A stretch of 64,000 bases of DNA from contig NC_044011.1 of assembly GCF_900496995.4 (NCBI RefSeq), positions 7,286,041 to 7,350,040 on the forward strand, written 5' to 3'. Positions 1 through 10,569 of this stretch are shown in pieces. The notes beneath the pieces are model-generated. The model saw only the letters and a list, made by a program, of their open reading frames with translations. It was not told the origin of the DNA and ran no database searches. The stretch comes from Aquila chrysaetos chrysaetos. Taxonomy: Eukaryota > Chordata > Aves > Accipitriformes > Accipitridae. The position numbers and the translations under genes were made by a program. How positions within the stretch are numbered: position 1 is the stretch's first letter; each line of letters opens with the position of its first letter.

Positions 1-662
1 ATGCAGATGTAAGAGATGAGAATGAGGACCATGGTTGAGATGACGAGCACAGTAGCACAGGTGAAATGGACCACGTCGGTGATGTAAGTGTCAGAGCAGG
101 AGAGCTTCAGGATGGGAGGCACATCGCAGAAGAAATGATTGATGGTGTTGGAATTGCAGAAGGACAGGTGGAATATAAATAGTGTCTGAATAGTTGCATT
201 CATGCAGCTCATGAAGTAGGAGCCACACACAAGGAGCACACAGAACCTCTTGGACATAATGACAGGGTAAAGCAAGGGGTTGCAGATGGCTATAAACCGG
301 TCATATGCCATCACGGCCAGAAGGTAGCACTCTCCTGTCACTGCGATGCAGAATAGGAAAAGCTGAGCTGTGCATGCTGTGTAGGATATGACTTTTGTCT
401 CAGCCACAAAGGTCATGAGTGTGGTAGGTATAATGATGGTGGAGTAGCTGACATCTAAGAAGGAAAGGCTGCTGATGAAGAAGTACATGGGGGTGTGGAG
501 CTTGAAGTCAATCTGGATGAGCACAATCATCCCCAGATTTCCCACTAGGGTCAACAGATAGATCAGTAGAAACATCATGAAGAGAAGGACCTGCAACTTC
601 AGGTTGTCTGTGAATCCCAACAAGATGAACTCAGTCACCACAGTGTGATTCCCATCTGCCAT
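1..662 (-). CDS. Olfactory receptor, 5' part (runs off the left edge)
   Basis: Odorant-binding class A GPCR of olfactory sensory neurons, class II (gamma) type by its motifs. The reading frame is open from the ATG at 660-662 to the window edge, about 220 of the usual 310 residues. Visible marks: N-glycosylation site NHT at residue 5; GN in TM1 at residues 41-42; the loop motif LHTPMYFF near 55-62; the hallmark [10 protein letters not shown] at 118-127 ending TM3 (usually MAYDRYVAIC); conserved extracellular cysteines near 97 and 179; and SY in TM5 near 217. TM6, TM7 and the C-terminus are outside the window. The start is typical: the second codon is GCA and NHT follows at once. A splice acceptor (TTTTCTGCAG) lies about 30 bp upstream, as expected for receptors whose coding exon follows non-coding 5' exons. 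No stop or frameshift is seen, so the visible part looks functional. The exact subfamily is not assigned. Confidence 0.93.
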   Translation of the reverse strand, partial: MADGNHTVVTEFILLGFTDNLKLQVLLFMMFLLIYLLTLVGNLGMIVLIQIDFKLHTPMYFFISSLSFLDVSYSTIIIPTTLMTFVAETKVISYTACTAQLFLFCIAVTGECYLLAVMAYDRFIAICNPLLYPVIMSKRFCVLLVCGSYFMSCMNATIQTLFIFHLSFCNSNTINHFFCDVPPILKLSCSDTYITDVVHFTCATVLVISTMVLILISYIC

Positions 663-692
663 CTTATTGTAGGTGGGAAAGCCAAGATTACA
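663..692 (-). other. Olfactory receptor 5' UTR with splice acceptor
   Basis: Short leader between a pyrimidine-rich acceptor (TTGTTTTCTGCAG, ending at 693) and the receptor ATG. Olfactory receptors commonly have an intronless coding exon preceded by one or more non-coding exons. The acceptor is read from the sequence; its use is inferred. Confidence 0.5.
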
Positions 693-1678
693 CTGCAGAA
701 AACAAGGCAAACACAGACTATCTGTTAGTGGGTCAAACTGGCTCTCATCAGGCTGATCTATGATGAAGCTATAATTTGTGTATCTTCCTATTCATGTTTT
801 TCAAGCTCTGAACTCAAATTATCTCGTAGGCATTTCCTGCTTTTCAAAGGCTTGTATTCTTTCTGTGTACTCTGAAGGAGCACAGGTTAACAAATCACAC
901 TTTTGCCTGCAAGTCTCACTATCTCCCCCTCCCCACTTAGTTTAACTCCTGAGGTGGTAATCTGCACAGCAGGCACTAACCCTATAGTATGTTTCACTTC
1001 ACCTATTTTAGCTATCATGTACTCAAACATGACTTGAAATGCTTGTTTTTCCCATTTTATATAGACATCATCTGGACAATTAACTTTGTAAATTGTTGGA
1101 ATATAAAGGTAAACACACACTAAACTAGGAAAATCTCCAAAGTTGTACCCTATCACTATGACAAAATTATATTTTGGGGCAATTATTGTAAGCAGAAGGC
1201 CAAAGCTAGGGGTTTGGAAAAGCTCAGCTATAAATACTTATGGCATTTCAGGCTGAAAGGGAGCAGAGCTTCTGCTTTGCTGTTGCTTCCATAAATCAGA
1301 GAATAAAATGAGAATTATAATTAGTTGAATTCTCAGGCATAGTCTGCTTATGAAGTCTAAAAATAAGCTTTCTATTCCCAGGACTAAAAAATTAAAGAGA
1401 GACCTTGGAAGGACTGGTTTTGCCCATTTCCAAGGAAGAATGAACTCTACTTATGTAACTTCTTGAAACATTGGTCTAATTTGTTCTTTAAAATCTCCAG
1501 TACCATAGATTTCCCATGGTCCCCATTCACTTCTGTTTCTTCTTAAAAAGTTAATGTTATTCAGTTTTCTCCTAAAGATTAACCCAAATTTTCCCATTGT
1601 AATTTAACTGAAAAACTTTTTATGTCTTCCCCTCCCATTGTGGGCAAAAGAAACCACTTTTCCCCTTCCACCATTACA
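693..1678. other. Intergenic or intron, nothing recognised
   Basis: AT-rich single-copy-looking sequence upstream of the olfactory receptor. The short open frames have no recognisable motif. It probably contains part of the receptor's 5' intron. Confidence 0.5.
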
Positions 1679-1812
1679 TAGAATCATAAAATTATAGAAT
1701 ATCTCAAGTTGGAAGGGATCCACAAGGATGATCAAGTCCAACTCCATGCTCCTCACAGGACTACCTAAAACTAAACCATACAACTAAGAGCGTTGTCCAG
1801 ATGCTCTTTGAG
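1679..1812 (-). mobile_element. CR1 LINE 3'-end fragment
   Basis: The + strand reads AATCATAAAATTATAGAAT, then AGTTGGAAGGGATC and ATCAAGTCCAACTCC. This is the reverse complement of the CR1 3' terminus, with its short tail repeat related to ATTCTATG. It is a 5'-truncated copy, the usual CR1 state in birds. Confidence 0.85.
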
Positions 1813-3320
1813 TATATGCATTTTTCCACTATCAGTTTTAATGTTTTTTTCCCTAGACTATCTCCTGTAGGGTGTTAGTTCATTTTGTAAATTGTTATCT
1901 TGAATCAAATAGTTTCTTCTAATGGCAAACATGTCAAGCAGAACCTTAGCAAGATAAGAAAGTACTGCTTAGAAAGCTAGTGAACCCAGGTACCAAAATT
2001 TGAGGGAAAAAAAAAAAAAAATCAGAGATTTTCAAGAATACCTGTATTGTTACACTGTAAGCTGGGGTGGGGGCGTGGGGGGACGGAATTCTCCCTCCCT
2101 CCCCAGTAAAGCAAAGGTATAAAATATGTCCAATATATGCATTCGTAATCATCACAGAACTTCCAGTTCTGTTCTTACCTTACCACTCACATCTTAGCAT
2201 GCTGGGTGCAATAGTGTTTCTTCTCTTGTCAATGTAAAAGTAATAGGAAAGAGGAAAACGTTCTGTTGATGCAGATTTGACTGCAAGGTGTACATTCTCT
2301 ATTAGCTCCAAATAAGAAGTGATTCCTGTTTTCTAAAACCAGAAAGGAGGAGGTACTGTATCTCTAGCAGAGTCAGAGAGAGGACAATCTCTCGCACCTT
2401 GTCAGCAAGTAGGTATTTTAGCAGCTAGCATGCACATTCATATACTTTTGGGTGTAGAATTCCTGATGGGCCACAGAGTCTGAACCCAAGACAAGGCACA
2501 GCGGGACAATTAAAATGTCCTTTATACTCCCAGTGGAGATAGCCTATCCTCTCTTTTTCTGCAACTAAACAAATGGACTTTATTCCTCTCAGTTTTAAAG
2601 AGAACATTTTTCTTTTTTTCTTTTTTTTTTTTTTGCCATGTGATCCTTTGTATTATTTTTCTTGTTTTATTCTGCTACTTAGTAACCTAGGATTATAGAA
2701 CTATAAAAACATGGACTATAAAAACACTTTCCATGTTGGGAAGGGAACCACAAGCAATGAGAAGTCATTTCTGTTCTGCAAGAATGAAGGCTTTTCTCCC
2801 CAAACTTCTCTGAAACTGACTAGTAATTTCAGCCCCACCAACTTGTCATGGTCTGATGCTCCAGGATGGGTAAATTAAATCACTTGGGAAGTGCTGCTTA
2901 GGTCTAGTTTCAAATTCTGAGGAGCCCATTTCTCAGGTGGTTGTTGACATCAGGCATGTCCTTCAACCTATTCTGAAACATGCTAAAGACATAAGAAGCA
3001 CAGGTTTGAATTGCTACTTCAAACACTTCTAATCTCTGCACTGGGGCCCTCAGAGTGTGGAATACTTCAGTAAATTCATTTAATTCAAGCCAGAAATTAA
3101 TATTCTTCTAAGGTACTTCAGCTAAGCTGATTACCTGTTTGTCAAGGCTTTTTCTTATGCACCAAGGGATATCATTATGTGTAACCAAATAAAATGTTTT
3201 TGCTAGTTCTACAGAACTACACCAAGTGATTAATGTTGCTTTTTAGCCAGTTGTATCAAAGCTGCAATGTTTTCAAGTTCTCAGAACAACTACACTGAAA
3301 TAAAGCACTTCTGTCATTTC
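1813..3320. other. Intergenic, nothing recognised
   Basis: AT-rich sequence with an A-run near 2010, a G-rich stretch near 2065-2085 and a T-run near 2610-2633. No gene or recognisable transposon domain is seen. Confidence 0.5.
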
Positions 3321-4117
3321 TTCATAAAATCACAGAAGTATAGAATGGTTTGGGTTGGAAGAGACCTTTAAAGAGCATCTAGTCCAACCTCCCTGCCTTG
3401 GGCAGGGACATCTTTCACTAGAGCAGGTTGCTCAAAGCCCCGTCTAACTCAGTCTTGAACACTTCCAATCACGGGGCATCCACAGCTTCTCTGGGCAACA
3501 TCTTCCAGTGTCTCACCACCCTCATTGTAAAAAAATTTCTTCCTGATATCCAATCTAGATCTACCCTCTTTCGGTTTAAACCTGTTGCCCCTTGTCCTGT
3601 CACTACAGCCCTTGGTAAAAAGTCTCTCTCCATCTTTCTTATAAGCCCCCTTAAAGTATTGAAAGGCTGCAATAAGATCTCCCCAGAGCCTACTCTTCTC
3701 CAGGCTGAACTCTCTCAAGTCTTTCTTCATATGATAAATGTTCCAGCCCTCAGATCATTTTTGTGGCCCTCCTCTGGACCTGCTCTTTCTTTGGTCCATG
3801 TCTTTCTTGTCCTGGGGACCCCAGAAATGGACTCAGTACTCCGGGGGGGGTGTCTCATGAGAGCAGGGTAGAGCAGAAGAACCACCTCTCTTCACCTGCT
3901 GGCCATGCTTCTTTTGATGCAGCTCAGTTTATGGTTGGCTTTCTGGGCTGCAAGTGCACATTGCCGGCTCATATCCAATTTGCCACTCACAAGTATCCCC
4001 ACATCTTTCTCCACAGGGCTGGTCTCAATCCATTCACCCCCCCAGTCTGTACTGAAAGCAGGGACTGCCCCAACCCAGGTGCAAGACCTAGCACTTTGCT
4101 TTGTTGAACTTCATGAA
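3321..4117 (-). mobile_element. CR1 LINE, 3' region including the ORF2 tail
   Basis: Reverse-oriented CR1 copy of about 0.8 kb. The 3' end lies at 3321 (TCATAAAATCACAGAAGTATAG on +, then GGTTTGGGTTGGAAGAGACC). On the minus strand 3470-3720 still encodes the ORF2 carboxy tail in broken frames (FFTMRVVRHW, LPREAVDAP, and TRGN-type residues). The part at 3740-4110 matches the long alternative CR1 3' region (GGCTTTCTGGGCTGCAAG, CAGGTGCAAGACCTAGCAC). The copy stops abruptly at 4117 where an LTR begins, so the LTR inserted into it or joined it by deletion. Frameshifts and stops make it non-coding. Confidence 0.9.
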
Positions 4118-4290
4118 TGTGGTGGGTTGACCCTGGCTGGACACCAGGTGCCCACCAAAGCCATTCTATCACTCCCCCCTCCTCAGCTGGATAGGGGAGA
4201 TAAAATATAACAAAGGGCTCGTGGGTCGAGATAAGGACAGGAGAGATCACTCACCAATTACCGTCACGGGCAAAACAGACTCAACTTGAT
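4118..4290 (-). mobile_element. LTR fragment (3' end), same family as 35.8 and 62.7 kb
   Basis: The sequence from TGTGGTGGGTTGACCCTGG to GGCAAAACAGACTCAACTT matches the 3' end of the LTRs at 35764-36906 (same orientation) and 62692-63686 (opposite). Identity fades just after 4285. It abuts the truncated CR1 at its left side. Confidence 0.8.
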
Positions 4291-4800
4291 GTAGTTGTGC
4301 ACAAGGTTCTCGATGCCTATCTCGGCATTGTGTTGTTGCCATACGCTCGTAATGGCTTGGCTGGCTGCAGGCTGCTGCCGGCTGCAGCTGGGCACTGCTC
4401 TCGGGCTACCAGCCCAGCTTGAAGGACGAAAAAAAAGTGGCTTTCTCTGAATGCTGTCGTCAGGAACAAGGTGCTTTAAACTTGCCAGCAGGTGTCTGCA
4501 GGCTTTTTTTAGCATGAGTTTGTGCGGTAGGAATGGAAGGTGTAGGTGGTTTTACTTCAGTGAAGGTCGTGGGGTTTGGGGGTTTTCTTGGTTGGTTGGA
4601 TTTGGTTGGTTTGTGGTTTGGGGTTTTTTTTTGGTTTGGTTTGGTTTGTTTTGTGCTATCAATTTTGGGGGTTCAGGAGCTGATTTCCAGTCATTCCTCC
4701 TCCCAAGTGGTGAGGGTGGAGAAGGCTGGAGTGATACATTTCTACCCGGCTGGAGGCAAGCCGACCTCATGAGTGGGAGAGATGCATTCACAGTGAAGGC
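4291..4800. other. Unassigned sequence with a TTTGG-rich low-complexity tract
   Basis: Between the LTR fragment and the retroviral remnant. It contains a GGTTT/TTTGG-rich simple-sequence stretch at about 4570-4660, which creates artificial open frames on both strands (poly Gly/Trp/Phe on +, poly Asn/Pro/Gln on -). It may be retroviral LTR sequence too diverged to delimit. Confidence 0.4.
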
Positions 4801-5309
4801 TCATGCACCGCCCTGATGGCTGAAGGCAACTCCCTGAACTGTAATAGTGTAAACTTATCTGTTGTCTCTCGGAGTATGCAGGAGAAATGGCTTGCAGCTT
4901 TGTGAAGCTATAAACGAGTGACAAAACTTGGAACAAATGAGTTTAACTTCTTGTATAAAATCAGGATCTCTTGTAACAGAAGTATGTTGGAGCTGTTCAC
5001 TGTGGTGGACAAATCATAGCAAGAGTTGGCAAAATATTAAACTGCCACAGACTTCTCATTTAAACAGAAGGCTGATGGATGAATAGGTAGTATGCCACAT
5101 GTGCTACTTTCTCTCTTAAGATCTCTTCTTTGTATATGCCTCTTCTTTGTATATTCAGCATGAACAATACCTAAGTCTCCAGGAAAATTTCACTATCTCA
5201 TCACATCGCAGTGTATCATGTGAACTAATATATTATTAACAAAGTTAATACACTTTCATACTATAAAGACTGTCTGTTATAATAGGTAGGGAAGGGAATT
5301 TTCATAACA
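4801..5309 (-). mobile_element. Class I ERV 3' LTR remnant (distal end unresolved)
   Basis: Read on the minus strand, the LTR begins with TGTTATGAAAATTCCC at 5309, directly after a polypurine tract, as a 3' LTR must. The far boundary is not visible: no clear CA end, TATA box or poly(A) signal could be assigned, so the left coordinate is a guess. Confidence 0.45.
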
Positions 5310-5328
5310 GTCCCTCCTTTTCTTTTGT
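5310..5328 (-). repeat. Retroviral polypurine tract
   Basis: On the minus strand a purine run (AAAAGAAAAGGAGGGA) sits immediately before the TGTTATGA that opens the putative 3' LTR. This is the plus-strand primer position in retroviruses. It lies downstream of env and pol remnants in the same orientation. Confidence 0.65.
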
Positions 5329-5339
5329 CCGCCAGGGTC

Positions 5340-5520
5340 ACATTATATTATTCTAGTACTAAGTCGAGTGCATAAGCTGATACAACACTGCGAACACACA
5401 TATAAAATTACAGAGCAAAATAAGATAGCAACTACAACAATCAAAATTCTTTTAATTCACAGTCCTATACCTAAGTCTGGGAGCCAAGAGGTTATCTTGG
5501 ATTTTAAACTATTACTAGTA
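5340..5520 (-). pseudogene. ERV env transmembrane-tail remnant
   Basis: Minus-strand translation gives a WLPDLG segment, an in-frame stop, a hydrophobic membrane span (IVVVAILFCSVILYV) and a cysteine cluster (CSQCC) just before the polypurine tract. This is the layout of a gamma-type Env transmembrane anchor and palmitoylated tail. The surface subunit and most of env are missing. The identification rests on position and hydrophobic pattern, not on a strong motif, and the remnant is not functional. Confidence 0.5.
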
Positions 5521-5779
5521 AGAAAAAATGAATGGCATATTGTAACAAAGACAATTATCTCTTGATGACACTTCAGTTTTAAGTAAGGATATAGTTCAGT
5601 CCATGTGCAAGTCATAAGCATCACATTCCTTTGTGCTTTCCTGTTGTTGAAATGTTACGCAAGGTTAGCGAGTCCACAGCTGATCCACTAGCTCTGTATA
5701 GGCTCCTGGCTGCGGGTGTATCAGGCTCTGCAGTGGTGGATGTTCCCTCGGTGGCAGGAGGGTTTCCTGGTTCCAATTC

Positions 5780-6000
5780 TAGACCAGTCACAGCTTTCAG
5801 GTGGGAGTGATGGCTCAAAGTCGATTTTTTTCTTCCACCTTTACTGTTGAGAAAGGTTAGCAATACCAAAAATGGTTCCTCCCACCAAGGAGATAAGTTA
5901 TCCTTTCTCTTGTCTACTTTTACCCAAATGCAGTTCCCTAGATTGAAAGGGTGCAGAGCCCCCCCTAGAGGTACTGGTTGTATTAGCTGTGCCCACGCCT
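5780..6000 (-). pseudogene. ERV pol remnant: integrase C-terminal domain
   Basis: The minus strand encodes the SH3-like C-terminal domain of a gamma-type retroviral integrase. Visible pieces are CIWVKVDKR, then SPWWEEPFLVLLT, and SHLKAV, in the order of the family pattern (W-V-K, P-W-G-P-V-L-L-T, H-S-K). The catalytic core (DDE) is absent. It follows the RNase H remnant with almost no spacer, so a large internal deletion joined the two. The frame runs on to a stop at about 5621 without further recognised domains. Confidence 0.8.
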
Positions 6001-6029
6001 GATTGTATTTTCATAATTTATGTATTGTT

Positions 6030-6313
6030 AATACAATTCATTCTGCTGCTTGTGCACCCAGCTTCAGACTGAGTGGTGAAGTCTCCACTACTTCATTCGC
6101 AGGAGTTATTGAATAACCTGTAATCCGGTTGCCGTTCAGGTAATACAAGGACCCGTCTACAAATAGTTCCAGATTAGGGTCTAGAAACAGCACATCTGTT
6201 AAATCCTCCCAAGCCTTTTCGGCTTCATGTGTCGTTACTACACCATCATGATGTGAAGTTCCTTCCCCAGTTAAAGGCAGCAGAGTAGCAGGGTTCAGTG
6301 TATTAGTTAACAT
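6030..6313 (-). pseudogene. ERV pol remnant: RNase H domain
   Basis: The minus strand encodes LNPATLLPL, then EDLTDVLFLDP, LFVDGSLYYLNG and GAQAAE. These are the connection region and first half of RNase H of class I (gamma-type) endogenous retroviruses, including the catalytic-site DGS. The second half is missing and an in-frame stop follows AQAAE. Reverse transcriptase is not seen upstream, so the copy is truncated on both sides. Confidence 0.85.
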
Positions 6314-6352
6314 CCCCGAGGCTATTCCTTTCCCGTCCTTTTCCCTTCCTTT

Positions 6353-8640
6353 TCATAACATTTTTACTATCAACCTGGGTGGATACTGTAGTATCTGCTT
6401 ATATGAGTTAGCAAAAATTGCAAGTTTCTTTGGGAAATTGTATTCCAAATGCTAATGCTCCGGTTTGTGTGCTGCCTTCTCCTCCTCAACTTGTTAAAAT
6501 CTTAAAATAAGCATGCATGCCATTTTACTGTTTGCTTTTCCCCAGGTTTGCCAACACAGGAGTTCAAAGCGCACTGTCATCAGGCCTCCTAACAGTAGCT
6601 TTTTCACCAATAGTTGTTAAAATGCCATTGCACATCCCAAGTAGACAACAGTCTCTGTAGTGGTCTATTTCTGATACGGAGAGCCAGGAATAGAAGTTAT
6701 TGGACCAATGTATTGCAAGACACCTGTGCCTCTGTGGGAAATGACCAGAGGGAGATTCCTTGCATATACAGTGCACAGGAATGTCTGGATGCTTAGGTGA
6801 AATCTTTCAAGTGGCATAGCTACAAGGGATAGAAAGAAGGTCTGGCAATACATTTTTTTCTGTGAAACTGAGTTGAAACATGCAAAAAAAATTCTAAGAA
6901 CAGTGGAACCTGCTGTAGGCCTGGAGTCCCATTAATCTCCGTCACTTGTGGAAAAAGCTGATTGATTGTGGCAAGTTACTGATCTGAGATGAGTTAAATA
7001 AGCATTTTCCCTGTGGCTGGAGAGCCATGATAACTATTTTCAGGACAGGGAAACTTGACTATGGGCAGAAATCAGTGCCATGCCACTAGCCCATTATCAC
7101 CTCCATCGTGAATAATTATCTGGTACTGCCTGCTTACAAAAGAAGGCTGTTTATTTTCCTCCCACTGTATCCAACACAAAGCAGTTTGCATGCTGTACCA
7201 TGTCAGCCAGTACATCCTCCTGTCCCACAGCACAAAATGGTGTCATCATACTGCCCACTGAATGTGCCCACTGGCTATGTAGGGAGCCTGGGACAGCTGT
7301 GCTCTTAAAGAAAGCAACTTAGTTGAGCCAGGGATACTGTCACTACATATGGCTATATACTGAGAGAGATGGGAAAGATCTTTATTTGAGCAGGAGATCT
7401 GCAGGCATAAATGTAGATAATTCTGCTAAATGAAGCAAGTGATCCGACTAATTACTGGGGTGGGAACATCTCTCATCATGCAATTTTCCAGTGAAAATGT
7501 AGGAACTTAGGGAAAGAGTCGAGCTGGATTTGAGCATCTTTGCTCCTGAAGTGGAGGAGTCTATGCAGTCAGTACAATGAACTCAACTGAGAACAAGTTC
7601 CTCACTGAATCTAGGCGATGCTCTTACCATAAAATGGAAAGAATTAGCACAATTGTATTAAGATCTCTGAGAATCTCATCTTGAATACAGTGTACGAATC
7701 TTCGTAACCTCTTTGCAAGTCGAATAAGGATAAATGAGGAGAAGAGCTGTTAAGCTGTTATGGGGAACAGTGATCCAATTAATGAAGAGAAGGTCATCTC
7801 ATTAGTTGGAATGTTTAGTTTAGTGAAATGAATGCTGGATTGTGGACCATAGACCACTAGGGATAACTGAGAATGGAAGAGGCGCAGCGAAAGGAACTGG
7901 TAAGTGGGGACCCAAGAGTGTGCAGGTGCAAAGAATGAAGATACGTCTGTTGCCAAGTTAGAAGGTTCCTACCCAACGCTTGGTTGAGTTTGGAGCAAAT
8001 TTTTCATGTAAAGTGGCATGAAATCAGCTGGTGGCAGTGTGGAACTTGGTTGAGAGAAGCAGTTCTGTTGCGTGGTTGCCTGGAACAATGGGACTCATGA
8101 TGCAGGAGGCCCTCATGGGACAGTTTCCCTTACCAGCAGCTCTTAGTGATGAGCTTTATTTCATTAGATTCCCAGCTGTAGCTGTCTGTTGCCTGGGGTG
8201 GTGTTTCAGAGCTCCCCACAGTAGCAGGATGTTGCTGAGCAATAAGGCAGGGAGAGTTTATTTTCAGAAAACCTTTTGCAGACCCCACCCTACCACAACA
8301 TACAAGCAAACCGTTTTATGACTTCCACTAAAGCTGGGGTTGAACCTGCCTTTCTAACTGTCTGGCTACTCACAAGCATGGTGAAACCTGCTCCACAGTG
8401 CCTCCTTTTCCCCTTTGCCCTGAAAAATGGACAATACCATCCATTTTATGGAAATAGTTATTAACTGTACCATAACACTGTGTATTATGTTCCTAGTTGG
8501 AGTTGTGCTTTCAGTACTCATTCTAAAGGGAAGGAAAGAAGAGTTGTAAGAGGAGGGAGGGGGAGAGAAGACAGTCAGAGAAGGACAAGCTGATACTGCT
8601 CTCACCAGCTCTTGCACTGGAATTAAGAAGGGCCTCCTGG
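6353..8640. other. Repeat-rich intergenic stretch, nothing recognised
   Basis: No gene or transposon domain was recognised on either strand. Open frames are short and lack motifs. It lies between the class I ERV and the minisatellite/gypsy region and may contain unrecognisable ERV sequence. Confidence 0.4.
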
Positions 8641-8650
8641 AGGGAGCACC

Positions 8651-9200
8651 AGAGAGAGGGGTGCTTGACTCAGCTCTTGTGCTGCTCAGTTCCTTGATCT
8701 CCAAGCCCTGCCAGGACCCTGGGACCGAGCACTCTGGTGTGTGTGATGTTCTACAAGCTCTGCCATTATGTCTTGGACTGAGCACTTTGACGTGTGCAAG
8801 AGTCTCGGAGCCCCAAGGGTACATGGAGAATGGACTCGGTGCTGTAGGCAATGGCCCAGAAGCCTCAACAGTACACTGCTCCTGGGTGCAGTGCTGTTAG
8901 TGTTGTTCACCAAGCACCAACAGTGTCCCATTGCATGGGCACGCACCTGTGTGTGGTGGTCTACAAGCCCTGCTGGTGTCCCTGGGACTGAACACTTTAT
9001 GATACATGCAATGTCACTTGAGCCCATCCAGTTTCCTGGTAATGGGCAAACTGCTGTGTGCTAGGGTCCCTGAGCTGCCGATAGACCAGTGCTGGGCATG
9101 GTGCTGTGGACGACGGTCCTCAGGCCTAGACAGTATGCCGGTGCTGGGTACGGTGCTGTGTGTGAAGGTCCCCAAGCCCCACCAGTCCACTTGACTGTGG
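8651..9200. repeat. Degenerate minisatellite, about 10 units of 52 bp
   Basis: The core AAGCCCTGCCAG and variants recurs at about 8703, 8755, 8808, 8860, 8912, 8965, 9020, 9072, 9122 and 9174. The spacings are 52, 53, 52, 52, 53, 55, 52, 50 and 52 bp. Other recurring words keep the same phase, for example GGGACTGAGCACTTT and GTGCTGTG. Units are well diverged, so the array is old. An extra partial unit may precede it. The overlapping open frames on both strands come from the repeat, not from genes. Confidence 0.85.
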
Positions 9201-9430
9201 TCACACAAAGTGCGCATCCGAATCTGTCTCTTCTTTTCGTGACAGAGCCACTCTGCTACTCCCAGATTGTGCTTCAACCAGAAGGGGAAGCATGAAAAGC
9301 AAGTGGTCCAGCAGGCAAGCTGGGGAGAGAGATGCTTCCTCCCTTGATATTAATGCAGGTTGTGGTGATAGGTGACCACCACTGTCAGTTTTGCTCTCTG
9401 AGGGCACACTGCCCCTCTAAGGAGCTTTGA

Positions 9431-10423
9431 TCACCAAGAGCTGCTTGTCTCCTGTATCTTTACTCCTTTCTGTGGGAATGGAAAAAGCACAGACTGGATC
9501 TTCTTGTCAGGCCAAGCCCATGAGAGTGGATAGCCCCCATGGCTCAGTCTGAGGCATACACTTCCACAATGAGAGCTTTCATGCCACTTCATGATGGCTT
9601 CAGTCCTTGAGGGATTGATATGCAAACCATTGAGGCCAAGCAGATATCACATGTACCCCATCATATGCTGGTATAAAGAGCAACCCTTGAGCTTGGGGTA
9701 GAGCTGGGGCTATGTAAACAACTCAAGACCTCCCAGATGTGGTCTAGACACACCTCTTCATTGGTGAAGAGTATTAAAATGTCATCCAGATAGGCCACAA
9801 CACAGTTTTCAAGCAATTCTTTCAGAAAGTCATTTATGACATGCTGGAGGGTGGCTGGTTCATTGCAGAGACCAAAAGGCATCACCACGTATTCATAGGG
9901 GCCATCTCTGGTGTGGAAGGCTGTTTTCCATTCATTCCCCTTCCGCATTTAGAGCAAATTATGCTGCCTGGGCAGGTCCAACTTCTTAAATCAGCAAGAT
10001 GCTTGTCGATGCTCAAAGAGCCCAGGGACAAGAGGCAGAGGGTGTCAATTCTGCACTGTGATCTTGTTCACCCTGTTATCTCCACCGTGCTGGAGACACC
10101 TGTCCTTCTTTTTCACAGAAGAAAATGCAGGGCCACCCAACAGTGGGGGAGGAGGGCAGATGACCCCCACGCACCAGGTTGTTCTTGCTGTACACCTTGA
10201 GAGCTGCTAACTCAGGGAATGACACAGCATACATGCACCCAAGGGGCACCTCCTTCCTTGGCATCAGGTCAACAGGGCAGTCATATGGGGGACAGGGTGG
10301 TAGGGTTTCTGCTCCCTTCTTTTCAAAGACATCTGCAAAGTCACTGTACGCATCTGGGAGTATTGCCAAGGGATGGCTTGTATGCTGTGTGGGGGTAGGA
10401 CTCTGTAAATTTCTTGAGGGCAC
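9431..10423 (-). pseudogene. Ty3/gypsy retrotransposon pol fossil (reverse transcriptase)
   Basis: Remains of a Ty3/gypsy (Metaviridae) polyprotein, reading right to left. 10330-10160 encodes the stretch just before the RT fingers (YSDFADVFEKKGAETLPP, YDCPVDLMP, FPELAALK). A frameshifted middle part follows. 9948-9760 encodes the RT core (GNEWKTAFHTR, YVVMPFGLCNEPAT, then the catalytic box YLDDIL). 9650-9560, in another frame, encodes the post-RT block (GLHINPSRTEAIMKW). The VMPFGLCN and YLDD motifs and block order match vertebrate gypsy elements of the sushi type and the RTL1-like domesticated family, not retroviruses. At least two frameshifts and several stops make it dead. RNase H, integrase, gag and LTRs were not found. 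Confidence 0.88.
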
Positions 10424-10569
10424 ATAGGAGAGCTACAGGAGCTGCCCTTGAGGGGCAGAAAGACTTGGACAAATCTTAACACAGTTACCTTTCCAAGACC
10501 TGGGGAGATGGAGGAGGAACTCTAGTGACAAGAAGGCTGCCATCCCTCCCAGAAGGAACATGTTGTAGA

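Noticed and set aside
4451..4816. Trp/Phe/Gly-rich plus-strand frame
   Set aside because: Created by the TTTGG simple-sequence tract.
8651..9200. CRISPR-like regular repeats
   Set aside because: Vertebrate DNA; units are contiguous and diverged without unique spacers, so this is a minisatellite.
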